A stretch of DNA of 64,000 bases from Rathayibacter sp. SW19 (GTDB taxonomy: Bacteria > Actinomycetota > Actinomycetes > Actinomycetales > Microbacteriaceae): positions 3,906,001 through 3,970,000 of the forward strand of contig NZ_CP133020.1 in assembly GCF_030866825.1 (NCBI RefSeq), in the 5' to 3' direction. The first letter of the stretch is position 1. The number at the start of each line of letters is the position of its first letter. The notes below the pieces were generated by a model. The model made no database searches. It had not been told where the DNA came from and worked only from the letters and a program-made list of their open reading frames with translations. A program made the translations under genes and the position numbers. Below are positions 51,797-60,265 of the stretch, piece after piece.

Positions 51797-53164
51797 ATGA
51801 GCCCTTACGCCGTCATCAATCCAGCAACCGGTGAGACCGTCAAGACCTACCCCACGATCACGGATGCCGAACTCGAGTCCGCGATCGCCGGCGCCGACGC
51901 CGCACACCGCGGCTGGTCGCGCTGGAGCACCGTCGCCGAGCGTGCTGCACTGATCCGCCGTGTCAGCGAACTGCACCTGGAACGTCGGCAGGAGTTGTCC
52001 GAGATCATCGTGCGCGAGATGGGCAAGCCGATCGAGCAGGCGCTCGGCGAGGTCGACTTCAGCGCGGACATCTACGGCTACTACGCCGACAACGCAGAAG
52101 CGCTGCTGCGCGACGAGCCGATCGCTCTGCTCGCCGGCGAGGGGTCTGCGCTGATCCGCCGCAGCTCGCTCGGCGTTCTGCTCGGCGTCATGCCCTGGAA
52201 CTTCCCCTACTACCAGGTCGCCCGGTTCGCCGGACCGAATCTCGTGATCGGCAACACCATCCTGCTCAAGCACGCTGAACAGTGCCCGGAGTCGGCTGCG
52301 GCGATCGAGCAGATCTTCCACGACGCAGGCTTCCCGGTCGGTGCGTACACGAACATCTACGCCTCGCATGATCAGATCGCGACCGTCATTGCGGACAAGC
52401 GGGTTCAGGGCGTTTCGCTGACTGGCTCGGAGCGCGCTGGCGCGATCGTTGCCGAGATCGCCGGCCGCAACCTGAAGAAGGTGGTACTGGAGCTCGGTGG
52501 CTCCGACCCGTTCATCCTGCTCTCCACGAACGATCTCGATGCGACGGTCGATGCGGCGGTGGCCTCCCGGCTCGACAATAATGGGCAGTCCTGCAACGCG
52601 GCGAAGAGGTTCATCGTCGCCGATGACCTGTACGAGCCGTTCCTCGAGAAGTTCTCGGCGGCGATGTCGGCGCTCAAGCTCGGGGACCCATCGGCAGAGG
52701 GCACGGATCTCGGCCCACTGTCCTCTGCGAAGGCAACGGAAACGCTGACCGAACAGGTCTCGCGTGCGGTTGCTCAGGGTGCGACGCTCGTCACCGGCGG
52801 CACCGCGGAGGGCAACTTCTATGCCGGCACCGTGCTCGCGGACGTGAAGCCCGGGTCGGATGCCTTCCACGAGGAATTCTTCGGCCCGGTCGCACAGGTC
52901 TTCCGGGCAGCCGATGAAGAGGCCGCAATCGAACTGGCCAACGACACCCCGTTCGGCCTCGGCTCATACGTCTTCACCACGGACCCCGATCAGGCGCTCC
53001 GGGTCGCCGACGGCATTGAGGCCGGCATGGTCTTCGTCAATGTTGTCGGTGCGGATGGCGCCGAGCTGCCCTTCGGCGGCGTCAAGCGAAGCGGCTCCGG
53101 CCGTGAACTCGGCCGCTTCGGCGCAGACGAATTCGTCAACAAGAAGATGATCCGCATCGGCTGA
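51797..53164 (+). CDS. gabD: NAD(P)-dependent succinate/glutarate-semialdehyde dehydrogenase (GabD-like)
   Basis: Aldehyde dehydrogenase of 455 residues, the length of the actinobacterial GabD1/Sad group. The catalytic Glu is in VVLELGGSDPF, the catalytic Cys in NNGQSCNAAKRF, and the C-terminal PFGGVKRSGSGRELG binds the active site. ATG 51797 follows AGAAGGAG. It lies downstream of a FadR regulator, a Cache protein and the tandem-repeat leader. Succinate semialdehyde, glutarate semialdehyde or, with the adjacent kinase-phospholyase fusion, aminoadipate semialdehyde are all possible substrates. Confidence 0.88.
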   Translation: MSPYAVINPATGETVKTYPTITDAELESAIAGADAAHRGWSRWSTVAERAALIRRVSELHLERRQELSEIIVREMGKPIEQALGEVDFSADIYGYYADNAEALLRDEPIALLAGEGSALIRRSSLGVLLGVMPWNFPYYQVARFAGPNLVIGNTILLKHAEQCPESAAAIEQIFHDAGFPVGAYTNIYASHDQIATVIADKRVQGVSLTGSERAGAIVAEIAGRNLKKVVLELGGSDPFILLSTNDLDATVDAAVASRLDNNGQSCNAAKRFIVADDLYEPFLEKFSAAMSALKLGDPSAEGTDLGPLSSAKATETLTEQVSRAVAQGATLVTGGTAEGNFYAGTVLADVKPGSDAFHEEFFGPVAQVFRAADEEAAIELANDTPFGLGSYVFTTDPDQALRVADGIEAGMVFVNVVGADGAELPFGGVKRSGSGRELGRFGADEFVNKKMIRIG

Positions 53165-53193
53165 CGCCGTGTCGGGCCGCGGCCCCTGCCGCC

Positions 53194-53357
53194 GGTGGTT
53201 GAGGAGGCCACCCGCGGCCGTCTCGAAACCACGACACGCAGTACAAAGTCCGGTTTCGAGACGCACTGCTCGCTGCGCTCGCGGTGCTCCTCAACCAGCG
53301 GAACCGACCCGGTCGCGCCGGAGCAGCCTGCGCAGGAGGCAGCATCTCGAAACCACG
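53194..53357. repeat. REP-like element of a second type (GGTTGAGGAG...CTCGAAACC)
   Basis: GGTGGTTGAGGAGGCCACCC...GTCTCGAAACCACG (53194-53233) is mirrored by GGTTTCGAGACGC...GCTCCTCAACCA (53252-53297), and a third partial copy ends CTCGAAACCACG near 53357. It lies between the convergent dehydrogenase and DUF1801 genes, a 219-bp gap with no gene seen. Confidence 0.85.
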
Positions 53358-53383
53358 ACCGTTCAACCTCGGTCGCCCAGCGC

Positions 53384-53749
53384 TCAGCGCGTGCGCCGCA
53401 CCGACTTCTCTTCGATCTCGGCACGGCGTAGCGTGATGATACGGCGCAATACGGCGTCGGGCAGCTGCCTCTGAGCCGAATAATGGATGCTGCCACTTGT
53501 CACCTCGAAACCCGGCAGGTCATCGGCCACCGCCGACACGACCACCCCGCTGAACGGATAGAGCGACAGAAAGTTCTTGGCACGCAACGTCGCGATCAGG
53601 CCCTTACCCCGATAAAGCAGCGCGGCCATGGCATAACTGATGCCTTCTTCTGCCTCTGGGGCGACGTCGCGCGCGATCGAATACACTCGCTCGAGTGCCT
53701 CACGATCGGGTCCTTCGACGGTCTCGAGGTACTCGCTGACGGCACCCAT
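53384..53749 (-). CDS. DUF1801/YdhG-like small protein
   Basis: Protein of 121 residues from ATG 53749. The pattern YSIARDVAPEAEEGISYAMAALLYRGKGLIATLRAKNFLSLYPFS (read here in outline) with EEGISYAM and HYSAQRQLPDAVLRRIITLRRAEI matches the DUF1801 family, some members of which act as iron chaperones. The function here is unproven. It is divergent from the phosphatase gene with a 42-bp spacer. Confidence 0.78.
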   Translation of the reverse strand: MGAVSEYLETVEGPDREALERVYSIARDVAPEAEEGISYAMAALLYRGKGLIATLRAKNFLSLYPFSGVVVSAVADDLPGFEVTSGSIHYSAQRQLPDAVLRRIITLRRAEIEEKSVRRTR

Positions 53750-53791
53750 GCTCGCAAGAATACCCGCGCACGAGCCGTTACGCTCGTGCTT

Positions 53792-54622
53792 ATGGATTCG
53801 CCTTGGCACCCGCAGGTGGACTCGTCGCGCAGACACCCGCCGCCTCGGCACTCGCTACCAGGATCAACACAGGGTTCGCCGCGCCGGCCGGATCGCACGC
53901 TCCGTGTCGAAGGACTCGTCAATGCCCGCGACCTCGGAGGTCTGCGCCGCAGCGACGGGTCGACCACACCGCGCGGCGTGTTCTACCGGTCGGAGAACAT
54001 CGACGGGGTCACGCCGGCGGGCTGGGAGCAACTGCGCGAGAGCGGCATCCGTTCGGTTGTTGACCTGCGTCAGCCGGATGAGCGTGCCCGCGACACGCAC
54101 GCGCGCCCCGACTGGCTGACCACAGTCGAGGTCGACCTCGACGGGTTGGACAATCGAGCGTTCTGGAAAGACCATTTGGACAACGGACTGGTCGGCACCG
54201 CCCTGTATTTTCTGCCGCACCTGCGTGCTCTTCCGGAACGAAGCGGAGCGGTGCTTCGTGCGCTAGCGGATGCTCCGCCCGGCGGCGTGCTCTTCCACTG
54301 CATGGGCGGGCGCGACCGCACCGGCCAAATCGCCATGCTGCTGCTTGCTGCGGCGCAGGTCGAGCCGGACGAGATCGTTGACGACTATCTGGAGACGGTG
54401 CGCCTCGGCGAGTTGCGCGCAGCATCCGCTCCCGGCGCCAACGCGGAACCATCGCGCGAGCCTCAGCTGGAGGCGATCTGCGTCGCGCACGGCACGACGA
54501 CCGAGGGAGCATTCCGCGACGCGGTGGACGGCCTCGATCTGCCCGCGTTCTTCGCGGCGTCCGGGCTCGATGCCGGCACGGTCGCGGCTACCCGCACGTG
54601 GCGAGGCTCGCTATCGGCGTGA
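53792..54622 (+). CDS. Tyrosine-protein phosphatase (Y_phosphatase3 type)
   Basis: Protein of 276 residues with the cysteine phosphatase P-loop HCMGGRDRTGQ (C-x5-R). The N-terminal NARDLGGLRRSDG and the GVFYRSENIDGVTPAG stretch are typical of the MptpB/Iph-like atypical phosphatases, which act on phosphotyrosine or phosphoinositides. The start ATG 53792 follows a weak ribosome-binding region and a Pro/Ser/Arg-rich N-terminus. The 3' end overlaps the first arm of a hairpin array. Confidence 0.87.
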   Translation: MDSPWHPQVDSSRRHPPPRHSLPGSTQGSPRRPDRTLRVEGLVNARDLGGLRRSDGSTTPRGVFYRSENIDGVTPAGWEQLRESGIRSVVDLRQPDERARDTHARPDWLTTVEVDLDGLDNRAFWKDHLDNGLVGTALYFLPHLRALPERSGAVLRALADAPPGGVLFHCMGGRDRTGQIAMLLLAAAQVEPDEIVDDYLETVRLGELRAASAPGANAEPSREPQLEAICVAHGTTTEGAFRDAVDGLDLPAFFAASGLDAGTVAATRTWRGSLSA

Positions 54623-54709
54623 CCGCGACCCGCTCAACAGCGAGCCTGTGTGCGCCCGTTCATGCGTGGTGCGCCACTTCAGCGGGCGCACGGCTCAAGA
54701 AGTGGCGCA
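54603..54709. terminator. Hairpin array with pseudoknot-like pairing between convergent genes
   Basis: Three perfect inverted pairs are packed here: AGGCTCGCT with AGCGAGCCT (54604-54648 approximately), GTGCGCCCG (54650-54658) with CGGGCGCAC (54683-54691), and TGCGCCACTT (54670-54679) with AAGTGGCGCA (54700-54709). The last two interleave in pseudoknot order. Probably a bidirectional transcript end. Confidence 0.6.
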
Positions 54710-54725
54710 ATGCAGCCACAGCACG

Positions 54726-57700
54726 CTAGCGCGGCTGACCGACGGAAGCGAACGCATCCCACATGGCTGCGTAGCGGCCGCCGCGCGCGAGCAGTTCATC
54801 GTGCGAGCCGACTTCGGCAATCGTGCCGTGATCGAGAACGATGATTCGGTCCGCAGCCTGCGCGGTCTGCAGCCGGTGCGCGATCACGACGGTCGTGCGG
54901 CCACGGGCGACGCGTTGCATGGCGGCCGACACCCGCGCCTCGGTGGCGAGGTCGAGGTTGGAGGTCGCCTCATCCAGCAGCAAGAGCACCGGGTCAACCA
55001 GTTCGGCCCGCGCGAGCGCGATCAGCTGCCGCTGACCGGCCGACAGCGACCGGCCGCGTTCTGACAGCTCGTGCAGATAGCCGCCGCTCAACTCGGCAAT
55101 GAAGTCGTGCGCGCCGACGGCGCGGGCGGCCGCCTCGACAGCGCCATCCGAGGCATCCGGTCGACCATAGGCGATGTTGTCGCGGATGCGGCCCGTGAAC
55201 AGGAACGCCTCCTGCGGCACGTAACCCAGCTGCACGCGAAATGCGCGCAAATCGAGGTCGCGCAGGTCAAGCGTGCGCAGATCGCCGGCATCAACATGCG
55301 CTCGCCCGGAATCCGGATCGTAGAAGCGGGCCAACAGCTTCATCACCGTTGACTTGCCGGCGCCGGTCTCGCCGACAAGTGCGACGGTTTCACCGGGTTC
55401 GATCTGCAGGTCGATTCCTTTCAAAGCCTCGGGCGCACGCACGAACCCGGCGTCGGCCGACAGGGCGAGGTGCGCATCTCGAGGGCCGCGCAATTCGCCC
55501 GCGCCGATTCGCCGAGCATCCGCCGGCACCGGGTACGCGAAGTGCACGTCGTCGATCCCGATGCGGCCGGTCAGGCGGCCAGGGTCACGGGCATCATCCA
55601 CCTCCGGCGTCAGCGTTTCCAGCCGCATCAGGTCGGAAATGCGTCGGACAGACACTCGGGTCTGCTGCCACGAGTCGAACACCTGCGAGAGCTGTTGAAT
55701 CGGCGAGAAGAACATGTCGATGTAGAGCATGAATGCGATGAGCGCGCCGGTTGTCAGCTGGCCCGAGACGATCAGGGTCGCGCCGACGCCGAGCACGATG
55801 GCATCCGCAACGCCGGACAGGAACTGCACGAACGGAAAGTACACCGCCACGAGCCGCTGGGCCGCGACCCGGGATTCCAGGTAGCGATCACCGAGTCCGT
55901 GGAACCGCTGCTCTGTCGCAGCCTCGTGCACGAACGCCTGAGATTCGCGCACGCCGGAGAGGCTCTCCTGAAAATCGGCGTTGACCACCGCGATGCGCTC
56001 GCGCGACAGCTCATAGAGCCGCGCGGCCTTGCCACGGAAGATCATCGTCGCGATTGCCAGCGGGATGATCACGGACAGCACCCATAAACCCAGTTCCGCA
56101 CTGACCAACACGAGCGTCACGCCAACGCCTGCGAACGTAACGATCGAGACGAGAGCGTTCAGCAGGCCATTCTGAATCAGCGACTCGAACTGGTCGACAT
56201 CCGTCGTCATCCGCGTCATGATGCGGCCGGCCATTTCGCGCTCGTAGTAGTCGAGCGATAGCCGCTGCAGCTGAGCGAAGATCCGGATGCGCAACGACAG
56301 CATCACGCGCTGCGCAACTCTCCCGGTGACGAACGTTTCGCCGATCTCGGTGAGCAAGTCGGCGAGGACCACCATGAGGTAGATTCCGGATGCCGCGAAC
56401 AGCACGGCAGCAGACCCCGTCGCGACCCCGTCGTCGATACCCGTCTTGACCAGCACAGGGCCGGCGAGCCCGGCCAACGCGTCGAGGACGACGAGGATCA
56501 ACCCGATCAGCAGCGGCCGCCGGAATTCGCGGAGCACGGCGCCCAGCGTGAAGGTACCTCTGTGCGCTGCCTCGGCGTCGAGGTCGACGGTCGGAAAGTC
56601 CTTGACCGGCTGCAGCGCGGCGACCTTCGCAAGAAGCTCAGGCGTCGGGGCGAGGCCGAGCCGCCAGCTTCCTCCCCCTCCGCCGCTGCCTCCGAGACCC
56701 GGCCCCAGACTTGGCCCGCCGACCGAGCGGGATGCCGACCTCGGTGCGTCCCCGTCCGCACCGTTCCACGCCGACGCCGTCGTTCCGGTCGGTTCTCTTG
56801 CCTGTTCGCTTGCCGTTTGGCCTGCCGAGGCGGCTGCCGGTGCGCTTTCCCGGTCAGCAGCCAGCGCGGCGAGCGATTCAATGCTGTCATCAGCTTCGTC
56901 GTCGAGGTCATCGCCGAGCCCGGACAGCAGCAGTCGATACGCAGCGTTGCGTTCCATCAACTCGCTGTGACTGCCCGTGTCGACCGCGACACCATGATCC
57001 AGCAGCACGACGCGGTCAGCGAGTTGAAGCGTGGACTGCCGGTGAGCAACGAGCAGAACGGTGCGTTCCGCAAGCACGTCGCGCAGTGCGTCGTGAATGT
57101 GCTCTTCGGTCTTGGCATCAATCGCACTGGTCGCGTCATCCAGAACCAGGATGCGCGGACTCTTCAGGATGGCGCGCGCGAGCGCGATGCGCTGACGCTG
57201 CCCACCGGAGAGGCTCAGACCGCGTTCGCCCACCACGGTCTTGTAGCCGTGTGGCAGCGCCTGGATGAACTCGTGAGCCTGGGCCGCGCGAGCGGCCGCC
57301 TCGATGTCGGCATCGCTCGCATCCGGTCGGCCGTATGCGATGTTGGACCGCACCGAGTCCGAGAACAGAAAACTCTCCTCAAACACCACGCCGATCTGCT
57401 GCCGCAGCGAGTGCCTCGTGAGGCCACGCACGTCGTGGCCGTCGACCAGCACGGCACCGCCCTGCGGATCGTAGAAGCGCGAGACAAGCATGGCCGCCGT
57501 GGACTTGCCACTGCCGCTTGCGCCGACCAGCGCAACCCGCTCGCCGGGTGCGAGGTGCAGGTTGAAGCCGCCGAGCGCGGGCGCACCGCCCGCATAGGTG
57601 AACTGCACGTCGGCGAACTCGATCTCGGCCCCGCGCACCGCGGGCTGGCCGACGCCAGCCGGCAGATCGACGGCGCCCGGCGCATCCGTTATCGCGGGTG

Positions 57701-58754
57701 TGAGGTCGAGAAGCTGGAAGATCCGCTCGACGCCGGCTCGCGCCTGCTGCCCGATCGTCAGGATGCCGGCAAGCTGGCGCGCCGGCGCCATCAGCTGAGC
57801 GACGTACGCCGAGAACGCGAGGAAGGTGCCGAGCGTGATCGCATTGTTCAGCGCGAGCCAGCCACCCAGCGCCAGAATGGCGACCTGGCCGATCGCAGGC
57901 ACCGCCTCGAGCAGCGGCTGAAAACGGGACTGGATGCGCACCGCACGCATCTGCGATCCGTACAGCACGCCAGCGGATGCCGCGAGCCGCTCGAGCTCGC
58001 GCCGCTCCTGCCCGAACGCCTTCACGACGCGCACTCCGCCGACGTCCTCGTCGACGATCTGGGCCAGATCGCCTTCGCGCTGCTGACCGTCCCACGATGC
58101 GGGGAAGACGCGGGTGCGCATCCGATATGAGATCACGAGCAGAGCGGGCACGATCACCAGGCTGACGAGCGCGAGCAACGGGGACAAGAACAGCATCACG
58201 ACCAGAGACAACACGAGCATGATCACGTTGCCGCTGACGATCGGCAGGAAGCTCAGAAGCATCTGAACGAGGGTCGAGTCGGAGTTGGCGCGGGCGACGA
58301 GCTGGCCGGTGGGCATCCGATCGAGGTTGGTGAGATCCATCGCCTGCAGATGATCGTGCATGTCGTTGCGCAGGTCGGTCTGCACTTCGAGTGCGACGCG
58401 GCCGCCACGATACCGCCGCAGATAGGCGAACCCGAAGGCTGCCGCTGACAGCGCGACGAGCAGAACCAGCCACGGCCACAGCTGCTGCGTCTTCGCCACG
58501 ACAACGCCGTCGACGATCTGGCGCGCGACCAGCGGGGTCAGCGTCTGGCAGGTGCTGCCGAGAATCGCGGCGCCCAGGGCGATCACGAGATTGCGCCGGT
58601 GCCGGAGCATGTAGCGCCAGAGCCGGCGCACCCAGCCGGACGTGTCTGCTGCGCGCCCGGTCGCGGTCGGCTGGCCGGCCGCGGTCGTGCTCGGCTGGGT
58701 CGTGCTCGGCTGGGTCATGCTCGGCTGATCTGCTGTCGGCGGCGTAGCGCTCAT
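54726..58754 (-). CDS. Fused heterodimer-type ABC multidrug exporter (TMD-NBD-TMD-NBD)
   Basis: Exporter of 1342 residues. An N-terminal Ser/Thr/Pro/Gln tail with repeated QPSTT precedes TMD1 (about 40-340) and NBD1 (about 380-620: Walker A GASGSGKST, signature LSGGQRQ, Walker B ILVLDDATSAID). A Gly/Ser/Ala-rich linker (about 630-740) leads to TMD2 (about 760-1060) and NBD2 (Walker A GETGAGKST, signature LSAGQRQ, Walker B LLLLDEATSNLD). NBD1 has Asp where the catalytic Glu should be, and NBD2 has an altered signature, so one of the two ATP sites is degenerate, as in LmrCD/TM287-288. Its ATG overlaps the marR-like stop, so it is regulated with it. Substrate unknown. Confidence 0.92.
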   Translation of the reverse strand: MSATPPTADQPSMTQPSTTQPSTTAAGQPTATGRAADTSGWVRRLWRYMLRHRRNLVIALGAAILGSTCQTLTPLVARQIVDGVVVAKTQQLWPWLVLLVALSAAAFGFAYLRRYRGGRVALEVQTDLRNDMHDHLQAMDLTNLDRMPTGQLVARANSDSTLVQMLLSFLPIVSGNVIMLVLSLVVMLFLSPLLALVSLVIVPALLVISYRMRTRVFPASWDGQQREGDLAQIVDEDVGGVRVVKAFGQERRELERLAASAGVLYGSQMRAVRIQSRFQPLLEAVPAIGQVAILALGGWLALNNAITLGTFLAFSAYVAQLMAPARQLAGILTIGQQARAGVERIFQLLDLTPAITDAPGAVDLPAGVGQPAVRGAEIEFADVQFTYAGGAPALGGFNLHLAPGERVALVGASGSGKSTAAMLVSRFYDPQGGAVLVDGHDVRGLTRHSLRQQIGVVFEESFLFSDSVRSNIAYGRPDASDADIEAAARAAQAHEFIQALPHGYKTVVGERGLSLSGGQRQRIALARAILKSPRILVLDDATSAIDAKTEEHIHDALRDVLAERTVLLVAHRQSTLQLADRVVLLDHGVAVDTGSHSELMERNAAYRLLLSGLGDDLDDEADDSIESLAALAADRESAPAAASAGQTASEQAREPTGTTASAWNGADGDAPRSASRSVGGPSLGPGLGGSGGGGGSWRLGLAPTPELLAKVAALQPVKDFPTVDLDAEAAHRGTFTLGAVLREFRRPLLIGLILVVLDALAGLAGPVLVKTGIDDGVATGSAAVLFAASGIYLMVVLADLLTEIGETFVTGRVAQRVMLSLRIRIFAQLQRLSLDYYEREMAGRIMTRMTTDVDQFESLIQNGLLNALVSIVTFAGVGVTLVLVSAELGLWVLSVIIPLAIATMIFRGKAARLYELSRERIAVVNADFQESLSGVRESQAFVHEAATEQRFHGLGDRYLESRVAAQRLVAVYFPFVQFLSGVADAIVLGVGATLIVSGQLTTGALIAFMLYIDMFFSPIQQLSQVFDSWQQTRVSVRRISDLMRLETLTPEVDDARDPGRLTGRIGIDDVHFAYPVPADARRIGAGELRGPRDAHLALSADAGFVRAPEALKGIDLQIEPGETVALVGETGAGKSTVMKLLARFYDPDSGRAHVDAGDLRTLDLRDLDLRAFRVQLGYVPQEAFLFTGRIRDNIAYGRPDASDGAVEAAARAVGAHDFIAELSGGYLHELSERGRSLSAGQRQLIALARAELVDPVLLLLDEATSNLDLATEARVSAAMQRVARGRTTVVIAHRLQTAQAADRIIVLDHGTIAEVGSHDELLARGGRYAAMWDAFASVGQPR
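58686..58730. repeat. 15-bp in-frame tandem repeat at the exporter N-terminus
   Basis: CGTGCTCGGCTGGGT occurs twice exactly (58686-58700, 58701-58715) followed by a diverged third unit. On the coding strand it gives repeated T-Q-P-S-T near residues 8-20. Confidence 0.9.
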
Positions 58755-59221
58755 TCGGCGACTCGCTCGGTCATGACTGCTTCGATGGCACCGCCCAATT
58801 GTTCAAGTGCTGCGACGACACGGGCAGCATCCGGCGTGTGCGCGCAGAGCTCCTCAAGTCGCTGCACCATCGCCTGCTCTACCCGGTTTCGGATGTCCGC
58901 GCCCGCGCCAGTCAACGATAATGCGGATGCCCTCTGGTCACCCTCCACCCGTGATCGAGCCACGAACCCGCGCCGCTCGAGCGAGTCGATGCCGGCGCTG
59001 ACGGTCGGCTTCCCGACGGCGAGGCGGGCGGCGAGTCTGCTCGCGCGAGCTTCGCCGTCTGCGATTGCGGACAGCATCCGAAAGTCGGAAAGGCTCAACT
59101 CATTCGAGGCGCGTTCCAGCAGCCTGCTCGCGCGCGTCAGCGCTTGAACGGCCGCCGCGAGTGCTGTGAGGTCTGCAGCCGTTTGCGGCGAACGGCCAGC
59201 CGCCACCTGCGTTTCGCTCAT
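58751..59221 (-). CDS. MarR family transcriptional regulator
   Basis: Winged-helix repressor of 156 residues: LSDFRMLSAIADGEARASRLAARLAVGKPTVSAGIDSLERRGFVARSRVEGDQRASALSLT contains the recognition helix (KPTVSAGIDSLERRG) and the wing (EGDQRASALSL). Its stop overlaps the start of the ABC exporter by ATGA, so it probably represses itself and the exporter. A perfect palindrome lies just upstream of its start. Confidence 0.92.
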   Translation of the reverse strand: MSETQVAAGRSPQTAADLTALAAAVQALTRASRLLERASNELSLSDFRMLSAIADGEARASRLAARLAVGKPTVSAGIDSLERRGFVARSRVEGDQRASALSLTGAGADIRNRVEQAMVQRLEELCAHTPDAARVVAALEQLGGAIEAVMTERVAE

Positions 59222-59239
59222 CCCTCCACGTTAGCAAAC

Positions 59240-59258
59240 TAGTTCGCTCATCGAACTA
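59240..59258. promoter_or_regulatory. Palindromic MarR operator candidate
   Basis: TAGTTCG-CTCAT-CGAACTA (59240-59258), perfect 7-bp arms, 18 bp upstream of the marR-like start codon, within the expected promoter. Autoregulation by the MarR protein is the natural reading. Confidence 0.65.
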
Positions 59259-59362
59259 TCCCGCCTCTTCCGCCCCACCCTGCCACCGCTCTAACAGTTT
59301 CGTGCGCCTCCTCCCGCCGCCCTCCACTGCCCGAGAACAGGAGGCTTCATTGCTTTCACGTG

Positions 59363-59387
59363 AGAACAGGCGACTCCTGCCTGTTCT
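59363..59387. terminator. Hairpin AGAACAGGC...GCCTGTTCT
   Basis: Perfect 9-bp arms with a 7-base loop in the gap between rplA and the MarR gene. A related single arm (GAGAACAGGAGGC) lies near 59333. It may be a second terminator for the ribosomal transcript or a regulatory site. Little else is seen in 59259-59420. Confidence 0.5.
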
Positions 59388-59422
59388 GGTGCGACCATCC
59401 TGTTTTTGCGCGCACAGATGCG

Positions 59423-59448
59423 AAAAGGCCCCGCCGAAGCGGGGCCTT
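59423..59448 (-). terminator. Intrinsic terminator of the rplK-rplA transcript
   Basis: On the minus strand the sequence reads AAGGCCCCGC-TTCG-GCGGGGCCTTTT: a perfect GC-rich stem, a TTCG loop and a T-run, 12 bases after the rplA stop. This is the best classical rho-independent terminator in the window. Confidence 0.93.
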
Positions 59449-59460
59449 CACGAGTTGCGG

Positions 59461-60150
59461 TTAGATGACGTTGACGTCCAGCGGGATGCCGGGGCCGAAC
59501 GTCGTCGAGACCGCACCCTTCTGAATGTAACGACCCTTCGACGCAGACGGCTTCAAACGCACGATCTCGTCGAGCGCCGCCGAGATGTTATCGGTGAGCT
59601 GCTCGGCGGTGAACGCGGCCTTGCCGACGACGAAGTGCACGTTCGAGTGCTTGTCGACACGGAACTCGATCTTGCCGCCCTTGATGTCGGAAACGGCCTT
59701 CGCCACATCCGGGGTCACGGTTCCGGTCTTCGGGTTCGGCATCAGGCCGCGGGGGCCGAGGACCTTACCGAGTCGACCGACCTTGCCCATGAGCTCCGGC
59801 GTTGAAACTGCGGAGTCGAAATTGGTCCAACCGCCTGCGACGCGCTCGATGAGGTCGTCACCGCCGACCTCGTCAGCGCCGGCAGCAATCGCAGCCTCGG
59901 CCGCTGGGCCGGTCGCGAACACGATGACGCGGGCAGTCTTGCCCGTGCCGTGCGGCAGAATTACCGTACCGCGGACCATCTGGTCGGCCTTGCGCGGGTC
60001 GACGCCGAGCTTCAGCGCGACCTCGACAGTCGAGTTGAACTTCGCGGAACCGGTTTGCTTCGCCAGTGCGACGGCTTCGGTGGGTGTGTAGAACTTTCCG
60101 GCTTCGATCTTCTCGGCCGCGGCCCTGTAAGCCTTTGACTTCTGTGCCAT
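59461..60150 (-). CDS. rplA: 50S ribosomal protein L1
   Basis: L1 protein of 229 residues, standard length. KSKAYRAAAEKIEAGKFYTPTEAV, LPHGTGKTARVIVFATG, VLGPRGLMPNPKTGTVT and FRVDKHSNVHFVVGK are textbook L1 patterns. It binds 23S rRNA at the L1 stalk and can autoregulate its own mRNA. ATG 60150 has AGGAG upstream. It is the last gene before a strong terminator and is separated from rplK by a REP-like element. Confidence 0.98.
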   Translation of the reverse strand: MAQKSKAYRAAAEKIEAGKFYTPTEAVALAKQTGSAKFNSTVEVALKLGVDPRKADQMVRGTVILPHGTGKTARVIVFATGPAAEAAIAAGADEVGGDDLIERVAGGWTNFDSAVSTPELMGKVGRLGKVLGPRGLMPNPKTGTVTPDVAKAVSDIKGGKIEFRVDKHSNVHFVVGKAAFTAEQLTDNISAALDEIVRLKPSASKGRYIQKGAVSTTFGPGIPLDVNVI

Positions 60151-60214
60151 GTGAATCTCCTGATTCGAGAGTGTGGTCATCTGCGCCTGGCCGGCGCTGC
60201 CACTGGTGATTTCG

Positions 60215-60258
60215 GTGATCGAGTAGCGGTTCGCGAAGCGAACCGCGTATCGAGATCC
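60215..60258. repeat. REP-like palindrome between rplK and rplA
   Basis: GTGATCGAGTAGCGGTTCGC-GAA-GCGAACCGCGTATCGAGATC: the inner GCGGTTCGC/GCGAACCGC arms (60226-60246) are perfect and the flanks match the genome-wide GAGTAGC...GTATCGAGA element. It sits inside the ribosomal protein transcript. Confidence 0.88.
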
Positions 60259-60265
60259 CGGGGGG

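Noticed and set aside
56562..58130. 522-codon plus-strand frame opposite the ABC exporter
   Set aside because: It is the mirror of TMD1-NBD1 coding sequence with Walker motifs on the other strand; its composition is that of a shadow frame.
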